A DNA stretch of 53,833 nucleotides from Lachnospiraceae bacterium (lineage in GTDB: Bacteria; Bacillota; Clostridia; Lachnospirales; Lachnospiraceae): assembly GCA_026169045.1 (NCBI GenBank), contig JAPFDH010000118.1, forward strand, positions 1 to 53,833. Direction: 5' to 3'. Position numbers and translations under genes: made by a program. The notes below the pieces were generated by a model, which searched no databases, was not told the DNA's origin, and was given only the letters and a program-made list of their open reading frames with translations. Position 1 is the first letter of the stretch. Every line of letters starts with the position of its first letter. Shown piece after piece: positions 9,886-18,548 of this stretch.

Positions 9886-10845
9886 ATGTCATTTTCTGGT
9901 GAAGTAAAAGAAGAACTTTCCATATATTTACCGAAAGCAAGGCATTGTCAAATTGCAGAGATTGCTGCCATATTTGGAATGTGCGGTCAGCTAGAGCGAA
10001 AAAAACAGGGATATTATATCCGGATTCATACGGAAAATATTACTGTGGCAAGAAAGTGCTTTACATTATTGCAGAAAACATTTAATATAAAAGCTGATAT
10101 GTGTGTGCGCAGGAATGCATATTTAAAAAAGAATCGAACATACATAATCATAGTTGCCGATCAGCATGAAGTACAGAAAATTCTGGAAACGATTAAAATA
10201 GAAGATGAAAACGGAAAAATAACAGAAAACGATAAAATTGCTGACCAAAGAATTTTGCAGAGTTCTTGTTGCAGAAGAGCATTTATACGAGGGGCGTTTT
10301 TGGCATCGGGATCCATCAGCGATCCGGAAAAATTTTATCATCTGGAGATCGTGTGTACTTCTCAGAAGAAGGCAGAACAAATGCGTGAAATTATGAATTC
10401 TTTTCCGGTGGAGGCAAAAATTGTCAGGCGTAAGAAATATTATGTCGTCTATATTAAAGAAGGAGAGCAAATTGGTGAAATGCTCCGCGTTATGGAGGCC
10501 TCCTTGGCGGTGATGAATTTAGAAAATATCCGTATTGTAAAAGAAATGAGAAATTCCATTAATCGTCAAGTAAATTGTGAAACTGCCAATATTCATAAGA
10601 CGGTATCAGCTGCTATAGAGCAGATCAATGATATAAATTACATTCGTGAGTATGTCGGGTTCGATAATCTGCCGGAAAATTTACGTGAAATAGCGTTGGC
10701 ACGATTGGAACGACCGGAGGCAACTCTTAAGGAACTGGGGGATTCCCTGTCACCCCCTGTCGGAAAATCAGGTGTAAACCACCGCTTAAGAAAACTAAAG
10801 ATGATTGCAGACAAAAGCAGGGAAAAGAAGGAGGAAGATTTATGA
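9886..10845 (+). CDS. whiA: DNA-binding protein WhiA
   Basis: A 319-residue protein related to LAGLIDADG homing endonucleases that has become a DNA-binding factor. It controls sporulation division in Streptomyces and chromosome segregation and division in Bacillus. The N-terminal segment begins MSFSGEVKEELS, the central LAGLIDADG-like region contains CCRRAFIRGAFLASGSI, and the C-terminal helix-turn-helix has LARLERPEATLKELGD...GKSGVNHRLRKL. The ribosome binding site is AGGAGG. Its stop overlaps the start of the HPr-like gene by four bases (ATGA), indicating translational coupling. Confidence 0.95.
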   Translation: MSFSGEVKEELSIYLPKARHCQIAEIAAIFGMCGQLERKKQGYYIRIHTENITVARKCFTLLQKTFNIKADMCVRRNAYLKKNRTYIIIVADQHEVQKILETIKIEDENGKITENDKIADQRILQSSCCRRAFIRGAFLASGSISDPEKFYHLEIVCTSQKKAEQMREIMNSFPVEAKIVRRKKYYVVYIKEGEQIGEMLRVMEASLAVMNLENIRIVKEMRNSINRQVNCETANIHKTVSAAIEQINDINYIREYVGFDNLPENLREIALARLERPEATLKELGDSLSPPVGKSGVNHRLRKLKMIADKSREKKEEDL

Positions 10846-11099
10846 TTTCTAAGACAGTTACCGTAGCTATTCCGTCTGGAATTGAACACAGTCCTGTGGC
10901 TATGTTGGTACAGGTTGCCAGCCAGTATGATAGCTCTATTTATCTGGAATGTGGGTCAAAAAAAGTAAATGCAAAAAGCATTATGGGTATGATGACAATG
11001 GGATTCAACAGGGGAGAGCAGATTAAAATTTATGCTGAAGGAAATGATGAGGACAATGCACTCAAAAAAATGGAGCAGTTTTTGTCTGGTCAGAAATAA
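10842..11099 (+). CDS. HPr-family protein lacking His15, Crh-like
   Basis: An 85-residue HPr fold protein. In HPr, His15 carries phosphate from enzyme I and Arg17 assists. Here the aligned stretch reads GIEHSPVA, so position 15 is Glu, His sits at 16 and position 17 is Ser. The regulatory site KSIMG with Ser46 is intact, in exact register. That pattern (no PTS phosphotransfer, Ser46 kept) is that of Bacillus Crh, which acts only as a CcpA cofactor after phosphorylation by HprK. It is overlapped with whiA and shares the string with hprK. A catalytic HPr must lie elsewhere in the genome. A strong terminator follows. Confidence 0.85.
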   Translation: MISKTVTVAIPSGIEHSPVAMLVQVASQYDSSIYLECGSKKVNAKSIMGMMTMGFNRGEQIKIYAEGNDEDNALKKMEQFLSGQK

Positions 11100-11106
11100 A
11101 TGATGA

Positions 11107-11178
11107 AAAAGCCGTTACTTTTCTTGAAGAGTGTTTCAGAGATTCTGATACTTATCAAGAAAGTGACGGCTTTCTATT
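11107..11178 (+). terminator. Strong terminator after the HPr-like gene
   Basis: A long stem pairs AAAGCCGTTACTTTTCTTGA (from 11108) with TCAAGAAAGTGACGGCTTT (to 11173), with a nested inner stem, and then TCTATTTT. It closes the hprK-HPr transcript. Confidence 0.85.
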
Positions 11179-11190
11179 TTGGAGGAAGCT

Positions 11191-12540
11191 GTGGATTTAT
11201 TTGATTATATGAGACAAAATGCCATGGAGACGGAATCGCCTCTGGCTTCACGGATGCGTCCGACCACGCTGGATGAGGTTGTGGGACAGCGTCATATTAT
11301 TGGAAAAGGAAAACTCTTATATCGGGCAATAAAGGCGGATAAATTGAGTTCGGTTATCTTTTACGGACCGCCGGGAACAGGTAAAACCACATTGGCAAAG
11401 GTGATTGCTAACACGACAAGTGCGGCATTTTTGCAAATTAATGCGACGGTTGCCGGAAAAAAAGATATGGAAGAGGTTGTGGAAAAAGCCAAAAATAATA
11501 TGGGAATGTATCAAAAAAAGACCATATTATTTGTAGACGAGATTCATCGTTTTAATAAAGGTCAGCAGGATTATCTTCTTCCGTTTGTTGAGGACGGAAC
11601 ATTAATTTTAATTGGAGCCACAACGGAAAACCCGTATTTTGAGGTGAACGGAGCTCTTTTGTCCCGTTCTGTCATTTTTGAATTAAAGGCATTGGAAAAG
11701 CAGGATATAAAAGAGCTTATTATAAGAGCTGTTTCCGATGTGGTAAAAGGAATGGGAAGTTACAAAGCTGTGGTGGAAGAAGATGCTTTGGAATTTTTGA
11801 GTGATGTGGCGAACGGAGATGCCAGAGCTGCTCTGAATGCTATAGAGCTGGGAATTTTAACAACAGAACGGGGAAGTGACGGAAAAATTCACATTACCAT
11901 GGATGTGGCTCAGGAATGCATTCAAAAGAGAGCGGTCCGATATGATAAAAGCGGAGACAACCATTATGATACCGTGAGTGCATTTATTAAAAGTATGAGG
12001 GGATCGGATCCCAATGCTGCGGTATACTATCTTGCAAGAATGTTGTATGCGGGAGAAGATATTAAATTTATTGCCCGACGAATTATGATTTGTGCTTCGG
12101 AGGATGTCGGAAATGCGGATCCGCAGGCTTTAGTAGTTGCGGTGGCGGCAGCCCAGGCGGTGGAACGTCTTGGTATGCCGGAAGCCAGAATTGTTTTATC
12201 CCAAGCAGTTACCTATGTGGCATCAGCCCCTAAAAGTAACGCAGCCTACGTAGCGGTGGATGAAGCAATGGAATGGATGAACGCAGAACGTACAGCAATG
12301 ATCCCACCTTATTTGCAGGATTCTCATTATAAAGGAGCTGCTAAACTGGGACATGGTGTTGGGTATAAATATGCGCATGATTATCCGTATCATTATGTGA
12401 AGCAGCAATATTTGCCCTATGGAATGGAAGACAAGGTTTTTTACCGGCCCACCCAAAATGGCTATGAAAAAAATATTTCTGAGTATTTGGAGTTTATTAA
12501 GCGTTTGGCAGATGAACAACAAGACAAAACGGATAATTAG
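11191..12540 (+). CDS. rarA: Replication-associated recombination protein A (RarA/MgsA)
   Basis: A 449-residue AAA+ ATPase of the clamp-loader clade that acts at stalled replication forks. The N-terminal sequence has VGQRHIIGKGK, Walker [10 protein letters not shown], Walker B ILFVDEIHRF, sensor 1 IGATTENP, and the C-terminal tetramerisation half contains RRIMICASEDVGNADP and the YPYHYVKQQYLP motif. The start is GTG 11191, six bases after GGAGG; the reading frame also opens with TTG at 11181-2 bases upstream, but that codon lies inside the ribosome binding site. It is a single gene between the HPr terminator and the ldh promoter. Confidence 0.93.
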   Translation: MDLFDYMRQNAMETESPLASRMRPTTLDEVVGQRHIIGKGKLLYRAIKADKLSSVIFYGPPGTGKTTLAKVIANTTSAAFLQINATVAGKKDMEEVVEKAKNNMGMYQKKTILFVDEIHRFNKGQQDYLLPFVEDGTLILIGATTENPYFEVNGALLSRSVIFELKALEKQDIKELIIRAVSDVVKGMGSYKAVVEEDALEFLSDVANGDARAALNAIELGILTTERGSDGKIHITMDVAQECIQKRAVRYDKSGDNHYDTVSAFIKSMRGSDPNAAVYYLARMLYAGEDIKFIARRIMICASEDVGNADPQALVVAVAAAQAVERLGMPEARIVLSQAVTYVASAPKSNAAYVAVDEAMEWMNAERTAMIPPYLQDSHYKGAAKLGHGVGYKYAHDYPYHYVKQQYLPYGMEDKVFYRPTQNGYEKNISEYLEFIKRLADEQQDKTDN

Positions 12541-12549
12541 GATTTGCAG

Positions 12550-12577
12550 TTGAAAAATAGGTGGAAACTGTTATAAT
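12550..12577 (+). promoter_or_regulatory. Promoter for the D-lactate dehydrogenase gene
   Basis: TTGAAA (12550-12555), a 16-bp spacer and a perfect TATAAT (12572-12577), about 45 bases ahead of the start codon. Confidence 0.75.
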
Positions 12578-12620
12578 CATATCAGAATATGGTAGGGAAA
12601 AGGATAAGGAGTGCAGAAAA

Positions 12621-13604
12621 ATGAAACTACTGGCATATAGTGTGCGTGAGGATGAGAGAAAATTTTTTGAGGTATATGGCAAAAAATATGGGATAGAAGT
12701 AGTGATGAAAAAGGAAGCTCCTAGTCTGGCAAATGCCGATCATATGGAAGGATGCAACTGCGTCAGTGTTATCACAACACCAGTGAATAGAGACTTGATC
12801 TGCCAGTGGAAAAAAGCGGGAATAAGACATATTTCCACAAGAACAGTGGGATTTGATCATATAGACTGTGAGGCGGCAAAAGAAATGGGAATAACGGTCA
12901 GCAACGTGTCATATTCACCTTATAGTGTCGCAGATTATACGGTTATGTTGATCTTAATGGCAGTCAGAAAAATGGGTATTATCATGAAACGTTATATGGT
13001 ACAGGATTTTGGTCTCAAAGATGTTCAGGGGCGGGAAATCCGTAATCTGACAATTGGTGTTGTGGGTACAGGAAAAATCGGAGAAACTGTTATCAGTCAT
13101 CTGAAAGGATTCGGATGTAAGATATATGCGTATGATTTGTATGAAAAAGATCATGTAAAGGACATGGCAGAGTATGTATCGCTGGAAACGCTATTGCAAC
13201 AGTCCGACATCATTACGCTTCATGCGCCGTCTACCAGAGAATCCTATCATATGATCAATCGCGACAGTATTGCGCAGATGAAAGATGGCGTAATTTTAGT
13301 GAATACAGCTAGAGGATCGTTGATTGACACGGAAGCTTTGATTGAAGGGCTGGAATCTGGGAAAGTAGGTGCGGCAGCACTGGATGTTTTGGAAGATGAA
13401 CAGCGTATTTATTATAAGGATTATAAAAGTACGAATATTCATCATCGGCAGATGGCTGTACTTGCCAATACACCGGGGGTTATTATGACGCCACATACTG
13501 CTTTCTTTACTGATCAGGCAGTGAGTGATATGGTGGAGTATTCCATACGCAGCTGTAAAAATGGACTGGAAGGTATAGAAGATCCATTTCAAATAAAAAT
13601 CTAA
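12621..13604 (+). CDS. D-lactate dehydrogenase family (D-2-hydroxyacid dehydrogenase, VanH-like)
   Basis: A 327-residue cytoplasmic NAD-dependent enzyme reducing pyruvate or a related 2-oxoacid to the D-hydroxy acid. The NAD-binding motif is GVVGTGKIG. Catalytic Arg is in NTARGSLID, Glu in LDVLEDE, His in TPHTAFFT. The stretch STRTVGFDHID...SPYSVADYTVMLILMAVR is characteristic of the D-LDH/VanH branch. No vanA or vanX partner is present, so I read it as a fermentative D-lactate dehydrogenase and not a glycopeptide resistance gene. ATG 12621 follows AAGGAG. It has its own promoter. Confidence 0.88.
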   Translation: MKLLAYSVREDERKFFEVYGKKYGIEVVMKKEAPSLANADHMEGCNCVSVITTPVNRDLICQWKKAGIRHISTRTVGFDHIDCEAAKEMGITVSNVSYSPYSVADYTVMLILMAVRKMGIIMKRYMVQDFGLKDVQGREIRNLTIGVVGTGKIGETVISHLKGFGCKIYAYDLYEKDHVKDMAEYVSLETLLQQSDIITLHAPSTRESYHMINRDSIAQMKDGVILVNTARGSLIDTEALIEGLESGKVGAAALDVLEDEQRIYYKDYKSTNIHHRQMAVLANTPGVIMTPHTAFFTDQAVSDMVEYSIRSCKNGLEGIEDPFQIKI

Positions 13605-13659
13605 ATATCTGGATCTTAAAGAAAAAGATGGATCACATATATGAATGGAGGAGTTAATC

Positions 13660-15450
13660 ATGATTAATGAAAGAATAGAATCACTTCGTCGGGAAATGGA
13701 AAAACGCCATATGGATATTTATATGGTTCCAACAGCTGATTTTCACGAATCAGAGTATGTAGGGGAATATTTTAAGGCGAGAAGATTTATTACAGGATTT
13801 ACCGGATCCGCAGGTGTGGCGGTTATCACAAAAACAGAATCGGGATTATGGACAGACGGACGTTATTTTATTCAGGCTGCCAACCAGTTAAAGAATAGTG
13901 AAGTAAAATTGTATAAAATGGGTGTGGAAGGTGTTCCCACTGTGGAAGAATTTATTGAAGAAAAATTACCGGAAAACGGCTGCCTGGGATTTGACGGCAG
14001 AGTGGTAAATACAGCGCAGGGACAAAAACTGGAGTCAATTGTTAAGGATAAAAACGGTACGATGAAAGTTGAGGAAGATTTGATTGATTCTATTTGGGAA
14101 GACAGGCCGTCTTTATCTAAAGAACCAGCATGGCTTTTGGATGAACGCTATGCCGGAGAATCCGTTATCAGCAAAATGACGCGTGTCAGAGAAGAAATGA
14201 AAAAGGCAGGTGCGGATACGCATGTATTAACATCACTGGATGATATTGCCTGGTTGTTTAATATTCGGGGAAATGATGCTACACATTTTCCAATTGTACT
14301 TTCCTTTGTAATTTTAACGCTGAAGGATGCAGAATTTTTTGTGAATGAAGAAGTACTCAGTGAAGAGATACGGAAGACTTTTGCAGAATATGGTGTTACC
14401 ATCCGTAAATATGAAGAAATTTATGATGCAGTAAAGGCATTTTCCGCAAACAGCCATGTATGGATTGACTGCAATAAAGTAAATTACCGAATAAAAAATA
14501 GTATTCCGGAAGGTGTGGAAATCATTAATCGTTCCAATCCGACTCTTCTTATGAAGGCTGTGAAAAATAAAACGGAAATTGAAAATATCAGAAAAGCTCA
14601 TGTAAAAGATGGGGTAGCATTTACAAAATATATGTATTGGCTGAAAACAAATGTTGGAAAAATCCCAATGACTGAAATTACCACATCGGACTATCTGGAG
14701 GATAGAAGAAAAGAGCAGGAAAACTTTTTGGATTTAAGTTTCGATACGATCAGCGCATATCAGGCAAATGGGGCAATGATGCATTACAGTGCAACAAAAG
14801 AAAGTTGTGCTGAATTAAAGCCCGAAGGATTTTTGCTGGTGGATTCCGGTGCCCATTATTTGGAGGGATCTACAGATATTACCAGAACGATGGCTCTAGG
14901 ACCTATTACAGAAAAGCAGAAAGAATATTTCACAATAGTATTGCGGAGTAACTTAAATTTGGCTGCGGCAAAATTCTTATACGGATGCAGTGGGCTGAAT
15001 TTGGATATTTTAAGCCGTGGTCCATTATGGGATCTGGGGTTGGATTATCGATGCGGCACAGGACATGGAATCGGATATTTGTTAAATGTCCATGAAGCAC
15101 CCAATGGATTCCGTTGGAAGCATGTGCCGGAGAGAAATGACGGTGCGGTTCTGGAAGCCGGAATGGTTACGACAGACGAACCCGGGGTTTATCTGGAAGG
15201 TGAATTTGGTATTCGTACAGAGAACGAACTGATCTGTGTGGAAGATGAAAAAAATGAATATGGACAGTTTATGAGCTTTGAAACGGTTACCTATGCGCCT
15301 ATTGACCTGGATGCCGTTGATCCGGAAGCTATGACAAAAAAAGAAAGAAAATTATTAAATGATTATCATAAGATGGTTTATGAAAAAATTTCCCCGTATC
15401 TGGAAGAGGAAGAAAAAGAGTGGCTGAAAAAATATACCAGGGAAATTTAA
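13660..15450 (+). CDS. M24B family Xaa-Pro aminopeptidase
   Basis: A 596-residue metallopeptidase removing N-terminal residues next to proline, part of cytoplasmic peptide turnover. It has two creatinase-like N-terminal domains and a C-terminal pita-bread domain. Metal ligands are visible: Asp in LVDSGAHY and STDITRT, His in GTGHGIG, Glu in TTDEPGV and RTENEL. The length of about 600 matches the long (eukaryotic APP1-like) type common in clostridia. ATG 13660 follows GGAGGAG; an in-frame ATG at 13645 overlaps that site and is rejected. A second aminopeptidase follows. Confidence 0.92.
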   Translation: MINERIESLRREMEKRHMDIYMVPTADFHESEYVGEYFKARRFITGFTGSAGVAVITKTESGLWTDGRYFIQAANQLKNSEVKLYKMGVEGVPTVEEFIEEKLPENGCLGFDGRVVNTAQGQKLESIVKDKNGTMKVEEDLIDSIWEDRPSLSKEPAWLLDERYAGESVISKMTRVREEMKKAGADTHVLTSLDDIAWLFNIRGNDATHFPIVLSFVILTLKDAEFFVNEEVLSEEIRKTFAEYGVTIRKYEEIYDAVKAFSANSHVWIDCNKVNYRIKNSIPEGVEIINRSNPTLLMKAVKNKTEIENIRKAHVKDGVAFTKYMYWLKTNVGKIPMTEITTSDYLEDRRKEQENFLDLSFDTISAYQANGAMMHYSATKESCAELKPEGFLLVDSGAHYLEGSTDITRTMALGPITEKQKEYFTIVLRSNLNLAAAKFLYGCSGLNLDILSRGPLWDLGLDYRCGTGHGIGYLLNVHEAPNGFRWKHVPERNDGAVLEAGMVTTDEPGVYLEGEFGIRTENELICVEDEKNEYGQFMSFETVTYAPIDLDAVDPEAMTKKERKLLNDYHKMVYEKISPYLEEEEKEWLKKYTREI

Positions 15451-15592
15451 TGGTGTTTAACTATCATCCGGCCATGGAAACAGTAAATCTGTTTTTGCTG
15501 CGGCTGTTTGTGATAGAGTGCAGATTTGAGAAAATTTGCGGGATAAGGATAAAACATATCCTAAAAATAAAATGAAAGTTGTGGAGGCAGAC

Positions 15593-16972
15593 ATGGAAAG
15601 AGAAAATGTTTGGAAAAGCTACGATGAAGCTGCGTTAAAGGAATTGACCAGCTTAAATGAAGGCTATAAGGCTTATATTACAGAAGGTAAAACAGAAAGA
15701 AAATGTGTTAAGGAGACAATTCGCCAGGCAAAAGCAGCCGGATACCGTGATTTAGATGAAGTAATAAAAAATGGTGAAACTTTGACAGCAGGTGACTGTG
15801 TTTATGCGCAGATCATGGGAAAAGCCATTGCATTATTTAAAATCGGAAAACGTCCTTTGACAGAGGGAATGAATATTCTTGGTGCACATATTGATTCTCC
15901 GAGAATTGATATTAAGCAAAATCCTCTTTATGAAGATACCGATATGGCGTTATTGGATACACACTATTACGGTGGTATTAAAAAATATCAGTGGGTAACA
16001 CTTCCTCTGGCAATTCACGGAGTTATCGTGAAGAAAGATGGCACAGTTGTGGATGTGGAAATAGGCGAAAAGGAAGAGGATCCGGTAGTAGGTATTACAG
16101 ACTTATTGATTCACTTATCAGCAGATCAGATGGAGAAAAAAGCCCGCACCGTGATTGAGGGAGAAGATCTGAATGTTTTGGTGGGAAGCAAGCCACTTCA
16201 GGGAGAAGAAAAAGATGCTGTGAAAGCACAGATTTTAAAATTCTTGAAGGATACATACGGAGTTGAAGAAGAAGATTTCCTTTCAGCAGAATTGGAAGTG
16301 GTTCCGGCAGGAAAGGCAAGAGATTTTGGATTTGACAGAAGTATGGTAATTGGTTATGGACAGGATGACCGTGTATGTGCATATACATCCATGAAGGCTT
16401 TACTGGAAGTGGGTGAACTGGAGCGTACCGGTGTATGCCTTCTGGTCGATAAAGAAGAAATCGGAAGTGTGGGAGCTACCGGTATGGATTCCAACTTTTT
16501 TGAGAATGTGGTGGCAGAACTTCTGGATCGAATGGGAATGTACAGTGGCTTAAATGTACGCCGGACACTGAAAAATTCTAAGATGCTTTCTTCTGATGTC
16601 AGTGCTGCCTTTGATCCTAATTATCCTTCTGTGATGGAGAAGAAAAATGCTGCTTATTTTGGAAAAGGACTGACCTTCAATAAGTTTACTGGACGAGGAG
16701 GAAAAAGTGGTTCCAATGATGCGAATCCGGAATATATTGCGGAAATCCGGAATATTATGGAAAAGCATCATGTAGCATTTCAGACAGCAGAGCTGGGTAA
16801 GGTTGATCAGGGCGGCGGCGGAACAATCGCATATATTTCAGCACGCTATGGAATGCAGGTAATTGACAGCGGTGTTCCGGTATTATCTATGCATGCACCA
16901 TGGGAGATTTGCAGTAAGGCGGATATTTATGAAGCAAAGAAAGGTTATGTAGCATTCCTTTTGGAAGCATAA
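15593..16972 (+). CDS. M18 family aminopeptidase
   Basis: A 459-residue zinc aminopeptidase of the M18 (aspartyl aminopeptidase) family, acting on short peptides in the cytoplasm. Key motifs are GAHIDSPRIDIKQ with the first metal His and Asp, DKEEIGSVGATG with the catalytic Glu pair, SSDVSAAFDP, and near the C-terminus PVLSMHAPWE with the last metal His. ATG 15593 follows GGAGG with five bases of spacing; earlier in-frame starts have no site. It lies 140 bases after the M24B gene, with a short hairpin (AAACAG/CTGTTT) in between. A bidirectional terminator ends it. Confidence 0.92.
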   Translation: MERENVWKSYDEAALKELTSLNEGYKAYITEGKTERKCVKETIRQAKAAGYRDLDEVIKNGETLTAGDCVYAQIMGKAIALFKIGKRPLTEGMNILGAHIDSPRIDIKQNPLYEDTDMALLDTHYYGGIKKYQWVTLPLAIHGVIVKKDGTVVDVEIGEKEEDPVVGITDLLIHLSADQMEKKARTVIEGEDLNVLVGSKPLQGEEKDAVKAQILKFLKDTYGVEEEDFLSAELEVVPAGKARDFGFDRSMVIGYGQDDRVCAYTSMKALLEVGELERTGVCLLVDKEEIGSVGATGMDSNFFENVVAELLDRMGMYSGLNVRRTLKNSKMLSSDVSAAFDPNYPSVMEKKNAAYFGKGLTFNKFTGRGGKSGSNDANPEYIAEIRNIMEKHHVAFQTAELGKVDQGGGGTIAYISARYGMQVIDSGVPVLSMHAPWEICSKADIYEAKKGYVAFLLEA

Positions 16973-16996
16973 AGATACTAAAAAATGTAATAGAGA

Positions 16997-17061
16997 AGAG
17001 ATAATATAAAAAACAGCGTAGCAGCTTTTTGGGCAGCTATGCTGTTTTTTATATTATCTCT
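16997..17061. terminator. Bidirectional terminator between convergent genes
   Basis: A near-perfect inverted repeat pairs AGAGATAATATAAAAAACAG (from 16997) with CTGTTTTTTATATTATCTCT (to 17061). Both strands end in T runs. It serves the M18 gene (plus) and the ABC permease operon (minus). Confidence 0.85.
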
Positions 17062-17824
17062 TTTTCAAAGTTCCAAATCGAATGCAGGAAAGGATGAGAG
17101 CCAATATGGTAATAAGAATGGAAACAGGAAACCAGGGAAACCAATCAATCTGGCTGGAATAGATACCTGTGGCAGCCTTTCCATATTGAATCATGAGCAG
17201 ATAAAAAGGATAACTCATAGGGTAAGCAAACCAGAGTTTTGTATTGATGATCAAAACAGATGGAACAATAGAAGCAAGTCCCAGACCGACAGAAAAAATC
17301 GGTGTTTTTACAAGAACGGAAAGCATCCAGAACACGGCTGCCATGGGAATGGCTGCAAGATAAAGCGTAAGTACATTTGTGCAGACAAACAAGGGATTTA
17401 AAACAAAATTGTAATCTTGAAGTTGTGATGCAATGATCGCACTGGCATAATAAGTAATGATGCAAAATAGCATTTGTAGGATAGTAAGCAATACAAGCAC
17501 TATAAATTTTGCAAGGCATAAGCGGATTGTACTTACAGGAAGGGATAACATTTTAAGAATTCCGTTCTGGCTTTGTTCTGTTTGGGTGAGAAGAACGGTG
17601 GCAATGACCAATGTGGCCGGAATCATAAACCAGGTCATACCCATAAAACCCTGGATGAAGAAATTGTTTTCTGGTGTGATTGGAATATCGTGTACATCAA
17701 AATTCATTGATGCATTTACGATGCTTGGAATCCACATTATGATAACAGGTATAATCAGGATAAGTAAAATTTTGGAACGACGGATTTTCTTCAGTTCTAT
17801 GAAAAGCAGAGATAAAAACTTCAT
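17054..17824 (-). CDS. Lantibiotic-immunity-type ABC transporter permease (second subunit, MutG/CprC-like)
   Basis: A 256-residue membrane protein with six predicted helices, beginning MKFLSLLFIELKKIRRSK and a first helix with IIPVIIMWIP. The stretch TEQSQNGILKMLSLPVS, following the second helix, also occurs in variant form in the preceding permease (EYANSGMLKMVTLPVN), showing that the two subunits are paralogues, as in LanEG pairs. It starts at 17824 behind a perfect AAGGAGGTCC site and overlaps the upstream permease by four bases. It is the last gene of the operon. The assignment to lantibiotic immunity rests on operon form and size (ATPase plus two permeases of about 250 residues). Confidence 0.78.
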   Translation of the reverse strand: MKFLSLLFIELKKIRRSKILLILIIPVIIMWIPSIVNASMNFDVHDIPITPENNFFIQGFMGMTWFMIPATLVIATVLLTQTEQSQNGILKMLSLPVSTIRLCLAKFIVLVLLTILQMLFCIITYYASAIIASQLQDYNFVLNPLFVCTNVLTLYLAAIPMAAVFWMLSVLVKTPIFSVGLGLASIVPSVLIINTKLWFAYPMSYPFYLLMIQYGKAATGIYSSQIDWFPWFPVSILITILALILSCIRFGTLKKR

Positions 17825-18546
17825 GTAAAGGACCTCCTTGTTTTCAGGTATAAGACTTCTGCCAGATAAAATAATACCGTTTGAATGATACATGACATAC
17901 AGAAAAATTGTGTATGAGAATTTTCATCTACTACGGCCAAGGTTTGATAGGGTGAACAAAAGGGAAACAGGCTCACGACAAAATTATCCTGAGGAAAGAT
18001 GGATACTGTAAAAACCATTATTATGCCAATACCCAATGAGATCCACATGTTTTTGCACACAGAAGATAGAAACAACATAAGCATAGCGGTGGGAAGGAAA
18101 ATTAACCACTGAAAACCAGTATTTTTCAGTATGCTTATAAAATCAAAAGAGGCATTGGGAAACCAATGGAGTGCACAGCCCACCAGAACAGTGATCTGTG
18201 AAAAAATAATACCTGCCAATAGCAAAGCAGTTATAAGAAATTTGCTGAAGAACAGATGAATACTGTTTACTGGCAGAGTGACCATTTTCAGCATACCGCT
18301 ATTAGCGTATTCGGTATGATACATAATGCATGCTCCGCAGATGACGATTAATATATTAAACATTGTCATCATTTTCCAGTTGGCATTTATCAAAATTACG
18401 TAGGGGTTACCCGGAAGGCTGGTAAAAGTTTCTGCCCGCACGAGCATATGAATAATAGGAAAAATACAAGAAATTATTCCACTTAAAAGAAAGGCAGCAA
18501 GATATCCGGTATGTTTTATTTTTTTTGCTTCTAATAAGAATAGCAT
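17821..18546 (-). CDS. Lantibiotic-immunity-type ABC transporter permease (first subunit, MutE/EpiE/CprB-like)
   Basis: A 241-residue, six-helix membrane protein starting MLFLLEAKKIKHTG. It shares with its neighbour the EYANSGMLKMVTLPVN-type segment after the second helix. The start at 18546 follows AAAGGATGG; an ATG nine bases further upstream overlaps that site. The ATPase gene ends three bases before it, and the downstream permease overlaps it by ATGA, so all three are translationally coupled. In the known LanFEG and CprABC systems the complex expels cationic lantibiotics from the membrane to the outside. That function is inferred here. Confidence 0.78.
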   Translation of the reverse strand: MLFLLEAKKIKHTGYLAAFLLSGIISCIFPIIHMLVRAETFTSLPGNPYVILINANWKMMTMFNILIVICGACIMYHTEYANSGMLKMVTLPVNSIHLFFSKFLITALLLAGIIFSQITVLVGCALHWFPNASFDFISILKNTGFQWLIFLPTAMLMLFLSSVCKNMWISLGIGIIMVFTVSIFPQDNFVVSLFPFCSPYQTLAVVDENSHTQFFCMSCIIQTVLFYLAEVLYLKTRRSFT

Positions 18547-18548
18547 GC

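Noticed and set aside
10123-10470. Long open frame on the minus strand inside whiA
   Set aside because: It is the shadow of a well-supported whiA with full domain structure and has no ribosome binding site.
12621-13604. Vancomycin resistance gene vanH
   Set aside because: The protein resembles VanH, but vanA and vanX are absent and it has its own housekeeping-type promoter; a fermentative D-lactate dehydrogenase is more likely.
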